Positions 25,793-34,421 of a DNA stretch of 64,000 bases are shown here, piece after piece. Position 1 is the first letter of the stretch. Each line of letters begins with the position of its first letter. Made by a program: the position numbers and the translations under genes. Under the pieces are notes generated by a model. That model was not told where the DNA came from. It worked only from the letters and a program-made list of their open reading frames with translations, and searched no databases. The DNA is from Anaerolineae bacterium (GTDB lineage Bacteria > Chloroflexota > Anaerolineae > Aggregatilineales > Phototrophicaceae), in assembly GCA_020849765.1 (NCBI GenBank), contig JADLAY010000058.1, positions 62,001 through 126,000 on the forward strand. Direction: 5' to 3'.

Positions 25793-26044
25793 TTAGCCCC
25801 ACGCGTCCTCCGCGTGCTGCTCGACTTCCATGAGCGCCTGACGCTCGACCATCCGGCGGTAGAATTCACGCCGCTCGACGCGTGCCCGCCACTCTTCCGA
25901 CGTAAGGTCGGCGATGCTCGCCAGAAAGATCTCCTCTTCGTCGCGCTCGGCTGGCCCGGCGATCTGGGTCGGGGTTTCACGCCCGGCGGCGTGTTCCTGG
26001 CTGCCGCCGAACACCGAATGGAAAAGACTGTTCACTGAGATCAT
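25793..26044 (-). CDS. small acidic hypothetical protein
   Basis: An 83-residue protein without a known family. The first 30 residues are polar, then two charged helices follow (ERDEEEIFLASIADLTSEEW, ARVERREFYRRMVERQALME). The gene is supported by a strong ribosome site (AAGGAGGAGG, six bases before the ATG) and its own terminator. No membrane span, signal or metal motif is visible. Confidence 0.7.
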   Translation of the reverse strand: MISVNSLFHSVFGGSQEHAAGRETPTQIAGPAERDEEEIFLASIADLTSEEWRARVERREFYRRMVERQALMEVEQHAEDAWG

Positions 26045-26146
26045 GTTTCGCCTCCTCCTTGTACTCGTTCACCCATGCGGTGAAACCTGAGGCTTTCAGT
26101 AGGATAGGGCGAACCGACCTGCCAGTCTATACATCTTTGGATGTGA

Positions 26147-27022
26147 TCACGATGTAGTTTGCCGGGTGGTCGCGGCGGCGGCGACCGTCACCAGCGCAAT
26201 TCCCGCGATCTTCTCGATGCCGAGCGTCTCGTGCAGCAGTATCCAGCCGACGACCGTCGCGACCGCCGGTTCCAGGCTCATGAGCAGGCCGAATACGCGC
26301 GGCGAAAGCTGCTTGAGCGCCAGGAACTCCAGCCAGAACGGCAGCACCGACGACATCAGCGTGACGACCAGCGCCAGCGCGATCATCTCGATGCTGCCAA
26401 GCACATGCAGCGACTGCGCCGCGCCAAAAGGAGCCGCGAACAGCGCCGCCGCGCCCATCGAGAGCGCCAGCGTCGTGTTGCCCGGCAGCAGATTCCCGGC
26501 GCGCTTGGTCAGCATGACGTAGGCCGCCCAGGCGATGGCGCAGCCGAAAGCCAGCATGACGCCGACCGGGTCGAGCGTGACGTCGGTGATCGGCGACAGC
26601 AGCAGGATGCCGACCACTGCCACCCCGATCCACGCCAGATCCGATCCCCGCCGCGATCCCATGACCGACAGCGCCAGCGGCCCGGCGAACGAGATCGCGA
26701 CCGCAATGCCCATCGGGATGCGGTCGATGGCCGCGTAGAAGGTCAGCATGTTGAGCGTGATCGCCATGCCGTAGACGGCGAAGAACAGGTATGTCCGCGG
26801 TGTATATCCGTGCAAACGCGGGCGCATGAAGACCAGGAAGACGACGGCGGCGACCAGCGTGCGCAAGAACACGACTCCGCCAAAGCCGATCGTCTCGAAC
26901 AGACTCTTGGCGATGGCGGCGCCTGTCTGGGTCGACATGATGGCGATGACGGTCAGTGCCCATGGGGGCAGGATGTTCAGCTCCGGTGGGGCGGCAGTGA
27001 GGCGTGATGTTCGGCTGGACAT
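26147..27022 (-). CDS. DMT-superfamily (EamA) transporter
   Basis: A 291-residue inner-membrane protein with ten predicted spans in two EamA repeats. Repeat one includes IGFGGVVFLRTLVAAVVFLV and TLNMLTFYAAIDRIPMGIAV; repeat two includes MLAFGCAIAWAAYVMLTKRA and VFGLLMSLEPAVATVVGWIL, the latter being the family's LEP motif. RhtA/YdcZ-like proteins export amino acids or other metabolites; the substrate cannot be named. The start is at the ATG of MSSRTSRL. It is monocistronic. A window of about 315 bases separates it from the YceI-like gene. Confidence 0.92.
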   Translation of the reverse strand: MSSRTSRLTAAPPELNILPPWALTVIAIMSTQTGAAIAKSLFETIGFGGVVFLRTLVAAVVFLVFMRPRLHGYTPRTYLFFAVYGMAITLNMLTFYAAIDRIPMGIAVAISFAGPLALSVMGSRRGSDLAWIGVAVVGILLLSPITDVTLDPVGVMLAFGCAIAWAAYVMLTKRAGNLLPGNTTLALSMGAAALFAAPFGAAQSLHVLGSIEMIALALVVTLMSSVLPFWLEFLALKQLSPRVFGLLMSLEPAVATVVGWILLHETLGIEKIAGIALVTVAAAATTRQTTS

Positions 27023-27150
27023 ACGAAAGGGCAGCTTTCATAAGAGGGAAGAATGCTGCCCTGAATTCTAGCCGGGATTGGTCGGCGCGCCTATAGTCAC
27101 AAGTGATAATCGTGACAAATATCACAACTCAGAACAGGTCAAGATAGCCC

Positions 27151-27173
27151 GTAGGGATGCCCAACGGGGCGTC
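27151..27173 (+). repeat. GTAGGG-headed palindrome, imperfect copy
   Basis: GTAGGG followed by a short inverted repeat (GATGCCC, AAC, GGGGCGTC). Relatives lie at 32616, 44092, 44164 and 60447. Confidence 0.5.
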
Positions 27174-27205
27174 AGGACATTTGTAAGCCTATAGTTTTCT
27201 GTGAT

Positions 27206-27294
27206 CCTCATCCCCAGGCTCTCATAGAGCGAAGGGTGGTGAGATTGCGCTTGAAAAGTCCCTCTCCATAAGGGAGAGGGATTTAGGGTGAGGG
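27206..27294 (+). repeat. MITE-like dispersed repeat, copy 1
   Basis: Starts CCTCATCCCC and ends TTTAGGGTGAGGG, with an internal hairpin CCCTCTCC/GGGAGAGGG. The other copies are 44411-44515 and 55903-56019. This copy is shorter in its left half. It lies downstream of the YceI-like gene, where its hairpin plus ACTTTT on the minus strand could also terminate transcription. Confidence 0.8.
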
Positions 27295-27337
27295 CCACAC
27301 TGCGCAGTCTTGACTTTGCACAACGCCACAACGTGTC

Positions 27338-28228
27338 CTACTCCGTGACGGCGTTCGCCACGAAGTCAATTTCCAGGATCACGTCCTCTTCGACACTGGA
27401 GACCAGCGGCGGCGTGCGAATGGTGATCTCGAAGTCCGGGTAGCGCGTCTGTGCCCGCGCCGTGCCTTCGATGTGCGTCGCGTCGACCAACGTCACCGTC
27501 GTATCGAACGTCATCGGTCGCGTCACGCCCTTGACCGTCAGGTCACCGACGATCTGGAAGTCGAGCGTCGCGCCGGGCTCGACCGGCTCGCTCGGCAGCC
27601 CTTCGAGCGCGGTCGGCGCGAAGGTGATGAACTCGAAGTCGCTGCTGCGCAGGATGCGCCCGCGGATCGAGTCGTCGCGGAATTCGTTGTCGGTCACGAA
27701 CGTGCGGGCATTGATCGCAATCTGTCCGATCTGCGAGGCCGATGGATCGCTGAAGTTGACGATGATGTCTCCGGCGACGCTGTTGGTCGCCGCGATCACC
27801 GTGTTCGGGTTCCCGGCCAGCACCTCGTCAATGATGAAGCGCACCTGGCTGTCGTCCTGGCTGATGCGGAACAACGTCCGTTCGGGCGCATCACCAGCGG
27901 CGGCGGAGTCGGCGGCTTCCGGCGTCGCGGTCGGCTCGACGGCGCTGTCGGTCGTGGCGGCGGCCATCGCCCCGGCGGCGACCGCGGTGCTCAGGTTGTC
28001 AAGTTGGCCGCTGATGGTGTCGAGGCGGCTGTTGAGGTCGTCGAATGCGCTGGTATTCTGCGTGGGCGGTGGGTCATCGAGCGACAATGTCGGCGCGACT
28101 TCGCTGATCGGCGCGCTCTCCGTTTCCAGCCCGCCGGTCGACCACAACAGGCCGAGTGCGCCCGCGCCCACGCCCAGGCCAAACGCGATCAGGATGAAGA
28201 TCGCGAAGATGATGTTTTGTCTCGACAT
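27338..28228 (-). CDS. YceI-like domain protein, membrane anchored
   Basis: A 296-residue protein. Residues 7-28 are a membrane anchor (IIFAIFILIAFGLGVGAGAL). A Thr/Pro/Ala-rich linker with a short helix (DLNSRLDTISGQLDNLSTAV) spans about 40-125. Residues about 130-296 form a YceI-like lipocalin-type barrel: FIIDEVLAGNPNTVIAATNS, NEFRDDSIRGRILRSSDFEF, GDLTVKGVTRPMTFDTTVTL and DFEITIRTPPLV. YceI proteins bind isoprenoid-like lipids in the periplasm or outside the cell. The barrel appears complete. It is monocistronic. Confidence 0.85.
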   Translation of the reverse strand: MSRQNIIFAIFILIAFGLGVGAGALGLLWSTGGLETESAPISEVAPTLSLDDPPPTQNTSAFDDLNSRLDTISGQLDNLSTAVAAGAMAAATTDSAVEPTATPEAADSAAAGDAPERTLFRISQDDSQVRFIIDEVLAGNPNTVIAATNSVAGDIIVNFSDPSASQIGQIAINARTFVTDNEFRDDSIRGRILRSSDFEFITFAPTALEGLPSEPVEPGATLDFQIVGDLTVKGVTRPMTFDTTVTLVDATHIEGTARAQTRYPDFEITIRTPPLVSSVEEDVILEIDFVANAVTE

Positions 28229-28491
28229 GGCATCGTCCTTACAAGTAAACCATCAAACACATGGGGACTCAGGATACGCCAAAGGCGCGTCTGCCGCGCC
28301 GCCTACATAACAAGCATACGGACGTTCGTCCACTTTGGATGTAGCTTAAGATAAGCCGCTGGTGAGAAAAAACGCGGCCCGGTTCGTTGCCCAAACGTCA
28401 GGCAGGCGAGATAGCGTCTGCCCGTTCTTTGGTTTACACTGTAGGCACTGGATGCAAACGTCGAAGCATATCCAGGATCAGGAGGTAGTGC

Positions 28492-30594
28492 ATGACGCAC
28501 GTGTTCAGACTTTTCACAGCGCGCCGTATGAGCCTGTTCGCGCTCACCCTCGCTGCGCTGTTTGCCGTTTCATTGCCCGCCCTGGCTCAGGACGCGGAAC
28601 CGATCACGCCGGATACGCCGCTGACGCTCACCCTGAGCGCAGAGGCGCCTGCGCAGGTCGTCTCATTCGAGGCCATCGGCGGCAATACGTACGAGTTCAG
28701 CGTGACCAGCGACCCGGCAGCCAACCTGACCTTCTCGGTCGTGGATGCGGACGGCGTCTCCGTCACTGGCGGGGGCGGCGGCTCATTGCAGGGTCGTTAT
28801 GACTTCCAGGCCGCCATCGAGGCGGATGGTGAGTACTACCTGGCGATCACCAGCCTGACCAGCCTGGTCAGCGGCGACGATGTCGACGTGACAGTTACGC
28901 TCGTCGCGCCGGAGGTCGAACCCTCTGAAACGCCGGCAGCCACGCCTCAGGCGACGGAGACGAGCGGCGTCGAAACGCCGAGTGCGGACCAGCTGGTCAC
29001 GACCGCCGGTCTCAGCTTCGCCCTGTCGTGGAGCGCGGCGGCGGATCTCGACCTCGAAGTGCGCGACCCGGTTGGTGGTTCGCTCTACTGGGAGACGCCG
29101 ACCGTCAATAGCGGCGGCTCGATGTCGGCCAACGTCAATCAGGGCTGCGTCAACGTGGTCTCGGATAACGCGACCGAGACGGCCAGTTGGTCGCCAGGTG
29201 GCGTCCCGACCGGCAGCTACGAAATCCTCGTCTATTACCAGCAGGCTTGCGGCGGCGATGCGCCGATCTCGTTCACCGTCCAGCCGACCCTCGATGGTGA
29301 GGCGCTGCCAGCCATCACGGGCAGCATTGCGCCGGAACAGACCTTCACCACGCGCGTCGTCATCAATGCCGACGGCACCGCGGATGTCTTCACGGGCGGC
29401 GGCGTGGTCGTCATCGACAGCCTGCCATACACCGCTCAAGAACTGCTGGCCGTCGCCCAGCCGATCGCGCTCGAAGAGACGCTCGGCGGTTTCATCAGCA
29501 ACGATCAGCAGTACCAGACCTACGCTTTCGACGGCCTGGCCAATCAGATCGTCAGCATCAACGTCTTCGCCAGCAGCGGCAGCCTGGATACCTACGCCGC
29601 CCTGCTCGACGCCAACGGCAGCCTGATCACCTACAACGACGATCTCGCCGTCGGTGTCACCGATTCGTCGATCAACGCTGTGCTGCTGCCGACGACCGGC
29701 ATCTACTACATTGTCGTCTCGCGCTACGCCAAGGACGTCGGCGGCACGGAAGGCGAGTACACCGTCACCGTGACGGAGCAGGCGACCAACCTCTCCGATG
29801 CTTTCCTGGCGCTGCCGGATGGCAATCTGGAAGTGCTCCTGCTGTGGAACACCAACGCCGACTTGCAGCTGCTGGTGCGCGATACGACCGGCGACTCGGT
29901 CTACGATGACATCCCGCGCATCGCCAGCGGCGCGCAGCTCGCGGCGCAGGGCAACGTCAACTGCACTGCTTCTGACGGATCGCCCTTCTCCTACATCTAC
30001 TGGCCGCCGGAATATACGCCGCGCCCCGGCTCGTACGAGGTCGAGGTCTGGTTCCAGAGCGAGTGCAATGACCCGTCGCCGGTCACGTTCAATCTGTACG
30101 TGACGCTCAACGGGCGCGAAGTCATGCGTGCGACCGCCTCGCCGATCTTCCAGGAGCGCTATCTGACCAGCTTCACCATCAATGCCGACGGCACGGCCAC
30201 GCCGAGCGACGGCGGCATCATCCGCGGTATCGAAACGCTCGATTACCTGTCGGAACTGGAAGGGGCGCAGCCGGTCAACGTGGGCGAGCCGCGTGCGGGC
30301 AGCATCACGCCGACCAACAAGTTCGACGTTTATACCTACGATGGCACCGCCAACGAGACGGTCACCATCGCGCTGAACGCGACGTCGGGCACGCTGGATA
30401 CCACGCTCTACCTGGTCAGTCCGAGCGGGGCGCTGGTGGCGCAGAACGACGACGCCGTGCCGGGCGAAAACACGAACTCGCTCATCTCTGATTTCATCTT
30501 GCCAGAGGATGGGCAATATATTATCATCGTCTCGCATTACGGTGCGTTATACGGTGGTACGACCGGCACCTATACGCTCACGCTATCCAATTAG
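28492..30594 (+). CDS. secreted protein with repeated PPC-type domains
   Basis: A 700-residue exported protein. The signal peptide is residues 1-33 (MSLFALTLAALFAVSLPALA). Three PPC-like beta-sandwiches occur at about 35-145, 325-435 and 595-700 (QTYAFDGLANQIVSINVFAS; DVYTYDGTANETVTIALNAT; GQYIIIVSHYG). Between them are two copies of another domain (about 165-315 and 440-585) marked by FALSWSAAADLDLEVRDPVG and VLLLWNTNADLQLLVRDTTG, each ending in a TINADGTA-type strand. A Pro/Thr/Glu linker lies at 143-165. No catalytic domain is present, so a cell-surface or matrix role is likely. GGAGG precedes the ATG. Confidence 0.85.
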   Translation: MTHVFRLFTARRMSLFALTLAALFAVSLPALAQDAEPITPDTPLTLTLSAEAPAQVVSFEAIGGNTYEFSVTSDPAANLTFSVVDADGVSVTGGGGGSLQGRYDFQAAIEADGEYYLAITSLTSLVSGDDVDVTVTLVAPEVEPSETPAATPQATETSGVETPSADQLVTTAGLSFALSWSAAADLDLEVRDPVGGSLYWETPTVNSGGSMSANVNQGCVNVVSDNATETASWSPGGVPTGSYEILVYYQQACGGDAPISFTVQPTLDGEALPAITGSIAPEQTFTTRVVINADGTADVFTGGGVVVIDSLPYTAQELLAVAQPIALEETLGGFISNDQQYQTYAFDGLANQIVSINVFASSGSLDTYAALLDANGSLITYNDDLAVGVTDSSINAVLLPTTGIYYIVVSRYAKDVGGTEGEYTVTVTEQATNLSDAFLALPDGNLEVLLLWNTNADLQLLVRDTTGDSVYDDIPRIASGAQLAAQGNVNCTASDGSPFSYIYWPPEYTPRPGSYEVEVWFQSECNDPSPVTFNLYVTLNGREVMRATASPIFQERYLTSFTINADGTATPSDGGIIRGIETLDYLSELEGAQPVNVGEPRAGSITPTNKFDVYTYDGTANETVTIALNATSGTLDTTLYLVSPSGALVAQNDDAVPGENTNSLISDFILPEDGQYIIIVSHYGALYGGTTGTYTLTLSN

Positions 30595-30621
30595 CGTTTG
30601 CTACAGGGAAAGCCCAACGGG

Positions 30622-30652
30622 ATGGGGCGACCCACTACTCTGGTCGCCCCAT
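30622..30652 (+). terminator. hairpin after the PPC-domain gene
   Basis: A perfect 11-base stem (ATGGGGCGACC/GGTCGCCCCAT) has a 9-base loop and is followed by TATGTCTC. The stem is strong but the U-tract is poor. Confidence 0.6.
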
Positions 30653-30693
30653 TATGTCTCTAGACCATGCGAAGCATGGGGAAGCTGAGCCGC

Positions 30694-31392
30694 ATGAATC
30701 GATATCTTCCGCTGCTGGGAATTGCCGTCCTGGCACTGCTTCTCGCCGGGTGTGCTGCGCCTGAACTCCGTGACACTACATTGATGCAAGATGATAGCCT
30801 GATTTCCCAAGAGCCGTGTGGCGCGCCCTGTTGGCGCGGCATCACGCCGGGGGAAACGGACTGGCGCGACGCCCTCACCATTGTTGAAGACGACGCAGAT
30901 CTACGCGACTTGCAGATCGAGCAGGTGGAAGAAAGCGATGCAGTGGTCGCTGCTTTCAAGGGCGGCGAGTCTGACCAGCCTTGCTGCCAACTCCTCTCAC
31001 GCACCGGCGAACAGGTGGATGTGATCTTCTTGCGCATTGCGCCGACGACATCGCTCGGCGACGTGATCGAGACATGGGGAGAGCCGACTTATGCCGTCGG
31101 CAGCCCGTTCTCGGATGGACAAGCGATCATGAACCTGATTTTCCCCGATGTGCCCATGGTAGTCATCGCCTTCGTCGCGGGTGAAAGTGCTTCCGTTAGT
31201 GCCAGCAGCGAAATCATCGGTGTCTGGTACATGACCCGCGAAGACATGGATCTGCTTGTGGGAACGACGCCACTGCATTTCTGGGATGGTTATGATACGT
31301 TCCAGGCCTACGGCACCGAAGAAGGAACGTTTGACACGACCCCAAGCATTACCTTGACGCCGACAGCCGATGCTGCTTCTGAGGGCGGCTGA
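30694..31392 (+). CDS. lipoprotein, unknown function
   Basis: A 232-residue lipoprotein. The signal is residues 1-19 with lipobox LLLAGC and C20 as the lipidated residue. The mature part begins AAPELRDTTLMQ and has a CGAPCWRGITPGETDWRDAL segment containing a CxxxC-like pair, plus a second CC pair (SDQPCCQLL). I recognise no enzyme motif. The tail is Thr/Ser-rich (TPSITLTPTADAASEGG). ATG 30694 is chosen because the hydrophobic signal starts there and GGGGAAG lies upstream; the frame is open from 30667. Similar lipoproteins are frequent in Chloroflexota, and disulfides outside the cell are likely. Confidence 0.7.
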   Translation: MNRYLPLLGIAVLALLLAGCAAPELRDTTLMQDDSLISQEPCGAPCWRGITPGETDWRDALTIVEDDADLRDLQIEQVEESDAVVAAFKGGESDQPCCQLLSRTGEQVDVIFLRIAPTTSLGDVIETWGEPTYAVGSPFSDGQAIMNLIFPDVPMVVIAFVAGESASVSASSEIIGVWYMTREDMDLLVGTTPLHFWDGYDTFQAYGTEEGTFDTTPSITLTPTADAASEGG

Positions 31393-31424
31393 CCCGTCAT
31401 GCGAAGGTAGAAGGATGAGTTGAG

Positions 31425-32483
31425 ATGAGCGAAGAGCTAACCCCCATGAGCGAAGAAACGACCCAAACCGTCATGTCTGACGCTGAGCTGGACAAGGACG
31501 AGACTGCTGAGACCGAAGCGGTCGCCGCGGAAGCTGAAGAAGTAACCAGCGCGAGCGAGCCGGTCACGGAAGCCGTCGAGGCACCCGCAGCAGAAAGCAC
31601 TGAAGCCGCCGCTGTCGCTGAAGAGGCGCCCGCTGCTGAAGCGGAAGCCGCGCCCGTCGCCGAGAGCACGGAAGCGCCCGTCGTCAGCGAGGCCGAAGAT
31701 GCGTCGGAAGCGGAGACGGCCGAACTGCCCGCGACCGAAAGTGCCGCAGAGGCGCCCGCTGCCGAAGCGAGTGCGCCCGTCGCCACGCCGAAGTCGATGG
31801 CCGAACTTCAGCCGGGCATGGAACTTACCGGCACGGTCAAGCGCATCGAACTCTACGGCGCGTTCGTCGACCTGGGCATCGGCAAAGATGGCCTGCTGCA
31901 TATTTCGCAGTTGGGCAAGGCGGATGTGCGCAACGTCGAGGACGTCGTGCAGGTCGGCCAGCAGTTGCACGTGTTCGTCCTCAAGGTCGATAAAGACCAG
32001 GGGCGGATCGCGCTTTCGCTGAACAAACCGCTCGGCATGCCCTGGGAAGCGCTGCGCCAGGGCGAGGATGTCACCGGCACGGTCGTCAAGATCGAGAACT
32101 TCGGCGTCTTCGTCGATTTCGGCGCGGAACGTCCGGGCATGATCCACGTGTCCGAACTGGCGAGCGGCTACGTGCGCTCCCCGGAGGATGTCGTCTCGGT
32201 TGGCCAATCGGTCACGGCGCGCATCATCAAGCTCGACCGGCGCAAGAAGCGCATCGACCTCAGCCTCAAGGCCATCAGCGAGAAGGTCGCCGAGCCTGAA
32301 ATCGAGGAAGAGGAAGCCGAGCGCCTGCCGACGGCGATGGAAGTCGCCCTGCGCCGTGCGATGCAGAACGGCGATCCGGAGAAGGCGCGCATCGCGCAAA
32401 AACGTGCTCGCCGCAATCGCAAAGACAACGAGATGGAAGACATCATCTCGCGTACGCTGCGCAGCCACCAGAACCAGAAGTAA
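31425..32483 (+). CDS. two-domain S1 RNA-binding protein with acidic N-terminus
   Basis: A 352-residue protein. Residues 1-125 are almost only Glu, Ala, Ser, Thr, Val and Pro, a disordered acidic region. Two S1 OB-fold domains follow: about 128-203 (GTVKRIELYGAFVDLGIGKD, GLLHISQLGK) and 208-285 (GTVVKIENFGVFVDFGAERP, GMIHVSELAS). The C-terminal 65 residues are strongly basic (ARIAQKRARRNRKDNEMED). It is a RpsA/YugI-like RNA-binding protein, probably linked to translation or RNA turnover. The start ATG 31425 has AAGGATGAG upstream; ATG 31446 is possible. A good terminator follows, so it ends its transcript. Confidence 0.85.
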   Translation: MSEELTPMSEETTQTVMSDAELDKDETAETEAVAAEAEEVTSASEPVTEAVEAPAAESTEAAAVAEEAPAAEAEAAPVAESTEAPVVSEAEDASEAETAELPATESAAEAPAAEASAPVATPKSMAELQPGMELTGTVKRIELYGAFVDLGIGKDGLLHISQLGKADVRNVEDVVQVGQQLHVFVLKVDKDQGRIALSLNKPLGMPWEALRQGEDVTGTVVKIENFGVFVDFGAERPGMIHVSELASGYVRSPEDVVSVGQSVTARIIKLDRRKKRIDLSLKAISEKVAEPEIEEEEAERLPTAMEVALRRAMQNGDPEKARIAQKRARRNRKDNEMEDIISRTLRSHQNQK

Positions 32484-32512
32484 ATACGCCGTCTTTGTGG
32501 ATGGATTTTGCG

Positions 32513-32540
32513 AAAAGGCACTCGTTCGAGTGCCTTTTTT
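32513..32540 (+). terminator. Rho-independent terminator after the S1 protein
   Basis: AAAAGGCACTC and GAGTGCCTTTTTT surround a tetraloop GTTC. This is a textbook stem with a U-tract, 30 bases after the stop. Confidence 0.9.
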
Positions 32541-32615
32541 GCGTTCGGTATAGGGCCTCTTGAAAGATGATTTGAATCGCAAAAGCGCAGAGAACGTGAA
32601 GATGAATTGCGCCAT

Positions 32616-32639
32616 GTAGGGGCGCATCACGATGCGCCC
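32616..32639 (+). repeat. GTAGGG-headed palindrome
   Basis: GTAGGG followed by GGCGCATC/GATGCGCC around AC. The first 23 bases are identical to the copy at 44164-44186, over 11 kb away. Confidence 0.75.
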
Positions 32640-32741
32640 GCAATCCCTGATTTCATGCAATCGTCTTGCTGCAAACGGGCCGGATCGTCCGCTGCGCGCT
32701 AGAATACGCCTCTCGCCTGTGACTTGAAAGAGGCGGCCACC

Positions 32742-33683
32742 ATGACACACGAATGGATCGACTGGCTGCTCGCAAGCTCCACGCCGACGATCCGCTACCT
32801 GACGCAGGTCGATCTGCTCGACCGCCCGGCGGACGACGAGTCCGTGGCGGCGGCCCGGCGCGCGATCATGAGCGAAGGGCCGGTGCCCGCCATCCTCGCC
32901 ACGCAAACGGCGGAAGGTCACTGGCCGTCCGAACACAGCTACTACACGCCCAAATACGTCAGCACGCATTGGAGCATGATGCTGCTGGCAGAACTCCACG
33001 CCGATCCGTCAGACGGGCGCATCCAGCGCGGCGTCGACTTCATGCTGGGCAAGGCATCGGCTTCTCTGGCGGGCTGGCAGGCGGAAGAAGCGACAGGCTT
33101 CTCCTGTTTGTGGGGCAACATTCTGCGTTACGCCCTGCCCGCCGCGCCGGATGACGAGCGCCTCAGCCTGTTCATCGACTACGCCATCCATGATCTGCAG
33201 AGCGGGCACTGCAACTGCCGCATGAACGGCCACATCGCCTGCGCCTGGGGCGTGATCCGCACGCTGTGGGGGCTGGCGCTGATCCCGCGCTCGGCGCGTA
33301 GCCATGAACTGCAGGCCGCCATCGACGACGCGCTCGACTTCTTGCTGGGGCAGTTCCATCTAGAACAGGCGGATTATCCCACCTATGACGGTGGCGCGAT
33401 TCACCCGTTGTGGTTCAGGCTTAACTTCCCGCTCTTCTACCAGACGGACATCCTGTTCGCGCTGCGCATCCTGGCTGACCTCGACGCGCTCGATCATCCC
33501 GGCGCGGCGGCGGCGCTCGATTGGCTGGCGACCCAACGCCGCAGCAATGGACGCTGGCGCGGCAGCAGCCCCTATCGCTCGCGCACGTGGACGGCGCTCG
33601 GCCCTGCGGAGGAGACACACCGCTGGGTGACGCTGCACGCGGCGCGCATCCTCAAGCGAGCAGGCCGGTTGTCAATCTCGTAG
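32742..33683 (+). CDS. terpenoid-cyclase/prenyltransferase-fold-like protein
   Basis: A 313-residue helical protein with the alpha-alpha toroid look of squalene cyclase or prenyltransferase relatives: repeating segments such as VPAILATQTAEGHWPSEHSY, FLLGQFHLEQADYP and LDWLATQRRSNGRWRGSSPY, where the Q-x-G-x-W-type motifs are degenerate. A Cys/His group (HCNCRMNGHIACAW) might bind metal. No DXDD acid motif of cyclases is present, so catalysis is uncertain. ATG 32742 is used, with AGAGGCGG upstream; a TTG at 32724 is the alternative. TAGAAT at 32700-32705 is a possible -10 box. Confidence 0.65.
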   Translation: MTHEWIDWLLASSTPTIRYLTQVDLLDRPADDESVAAARRAIMSEGPVPAILATQTAEGHWPSEHSYYTPKYVSTHWSMMLLAELHADPSDGRIQRGVDFMLGKASASLAGWQAEEATGFSCLWGNILRYALPAAPDDERLSLFIDYAIHDLQSGHCNCRMNGHIACAWGVIRTLWGLALIPRSARSHELQAAIDDALDFLLGQFHLEQADYPTYDGGAIHPLWFRLNFPLFYQTDILFALRILADLDALDHPGAAAALDWLATQRRSNGRWRGSSPYRSRTWTALGPAEETHRWVTLHAARILKRAGRLSIS

Positions 33684-33717
33684 GGATAGCATTCTTGTCG
33701 TTCGCCGGATGCTGCCC

Positions 33718-34401
33718 CTAATGTTCTTCCGGCAGCGTCCGGTAATAACCGATGTCGACTAACCGCTCGTCCGCGAATTGCGCTTTGCGCCATTCCAGCG
33801 CGATGTCGGCATTTTCCAGCCGGAAGCGCATCATCGCGTCGGGCGCTGCTCCCAGCAGATGCATGTAGCGCGTCGCCGTCAGGCGCAGATCGCGCGCGCC
33901 GATGACGACCGACTCGATGCCGCGCCTGCCGTTGGCGTGCGTCGTGATCGCCGGATCGTCCGGTACGCGCAGTTCGTGCGGTGTCACGTCTTCGATCAGG
34001 AAGGGCAGGAAGCCGTCATCGACCAGCGCCAGCTTCCAGGCGACCTGGACGCCGTCCGGGCGCTGGCGTTCGCCCTTGATCACGTCGCCGACGCCGATGC
34101 CGCGCGAACGCATGGCCGTCGCCATCGTCCCTAGACCGCTCAGGCGCAGCGCAAAACCGACCGGTCCCGGCCCGGCGCTCATCATGCGGCTGAAATCGAC
34201 CATGCCCGGCGCGGGCGGCTCGCCGGTTAGGGCCAGCAGCTCAAGATAGCTGCCGTCGGCGAAGCAGATCAGCGCGTTTTCAGTCGCGCCGTTGGCATGC
34301 TTGCCGCCCGGCATGACGGTATAGCCTTCAGAACGGAAGCGGGTGATGGCCGGTCGCAGGGCTTCGACGGCGATGACGACGTGATCGATGGCGAGTGACA
34401 T
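33718..34401 (-). CDS. VOC-family (glyoxalase-like) protein
   Basis: A 227-residue protein with two vicinal-oxygen-chelate half-domains. The first starts LAIDHVVIAVEALRPAITRF and includes NALICFADGSYLELLAL, the Glyoxalase_3 pattern with His and Glu metal-ligand candidates. The second begins GIESVVIGARDLRLTATRYM and has ADIALEWRKAQ. VOC enzymes act on small metabolites through a divalent metal; the substrate is not evident. It lies 20 bases after folD on the same strand and may be co-transcribed. It converges with the gene at 32742. Confidence 0.8.
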   Translation of the reverse strand: MSLAIDHVVIAVEALRPAITRFRSEGYTVMPGGKHANGATENALICFADGSYLELLALTGEPPAPGMVDFSRMMSAGPGPVGFALRLSGLGTMATAMRSRGIGVGDVIKGERQRPDGVQVAWKLALVDDGFLPFLIEDVTPHELRVPDDPAITTHANGRRGIESVVIGARDLRLTATRYMHLLGAAPDAMMRFRLENADIALEWRKAQFADERLVDIGYYRTLPEEH

Positions 34402-34421
34402 GGCTCAGTTTTCAGTTCGCC

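Larger units (their letters stand above)
27023..27337. other. 315-base intergenic region with two repeats
   Basis: This holds the leader of the DMT gene, a GTAGGG-type palindrome (27151-27173) and a MITE-like repeat (27206-27294). No gene is seen. Confidence 0.6.
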
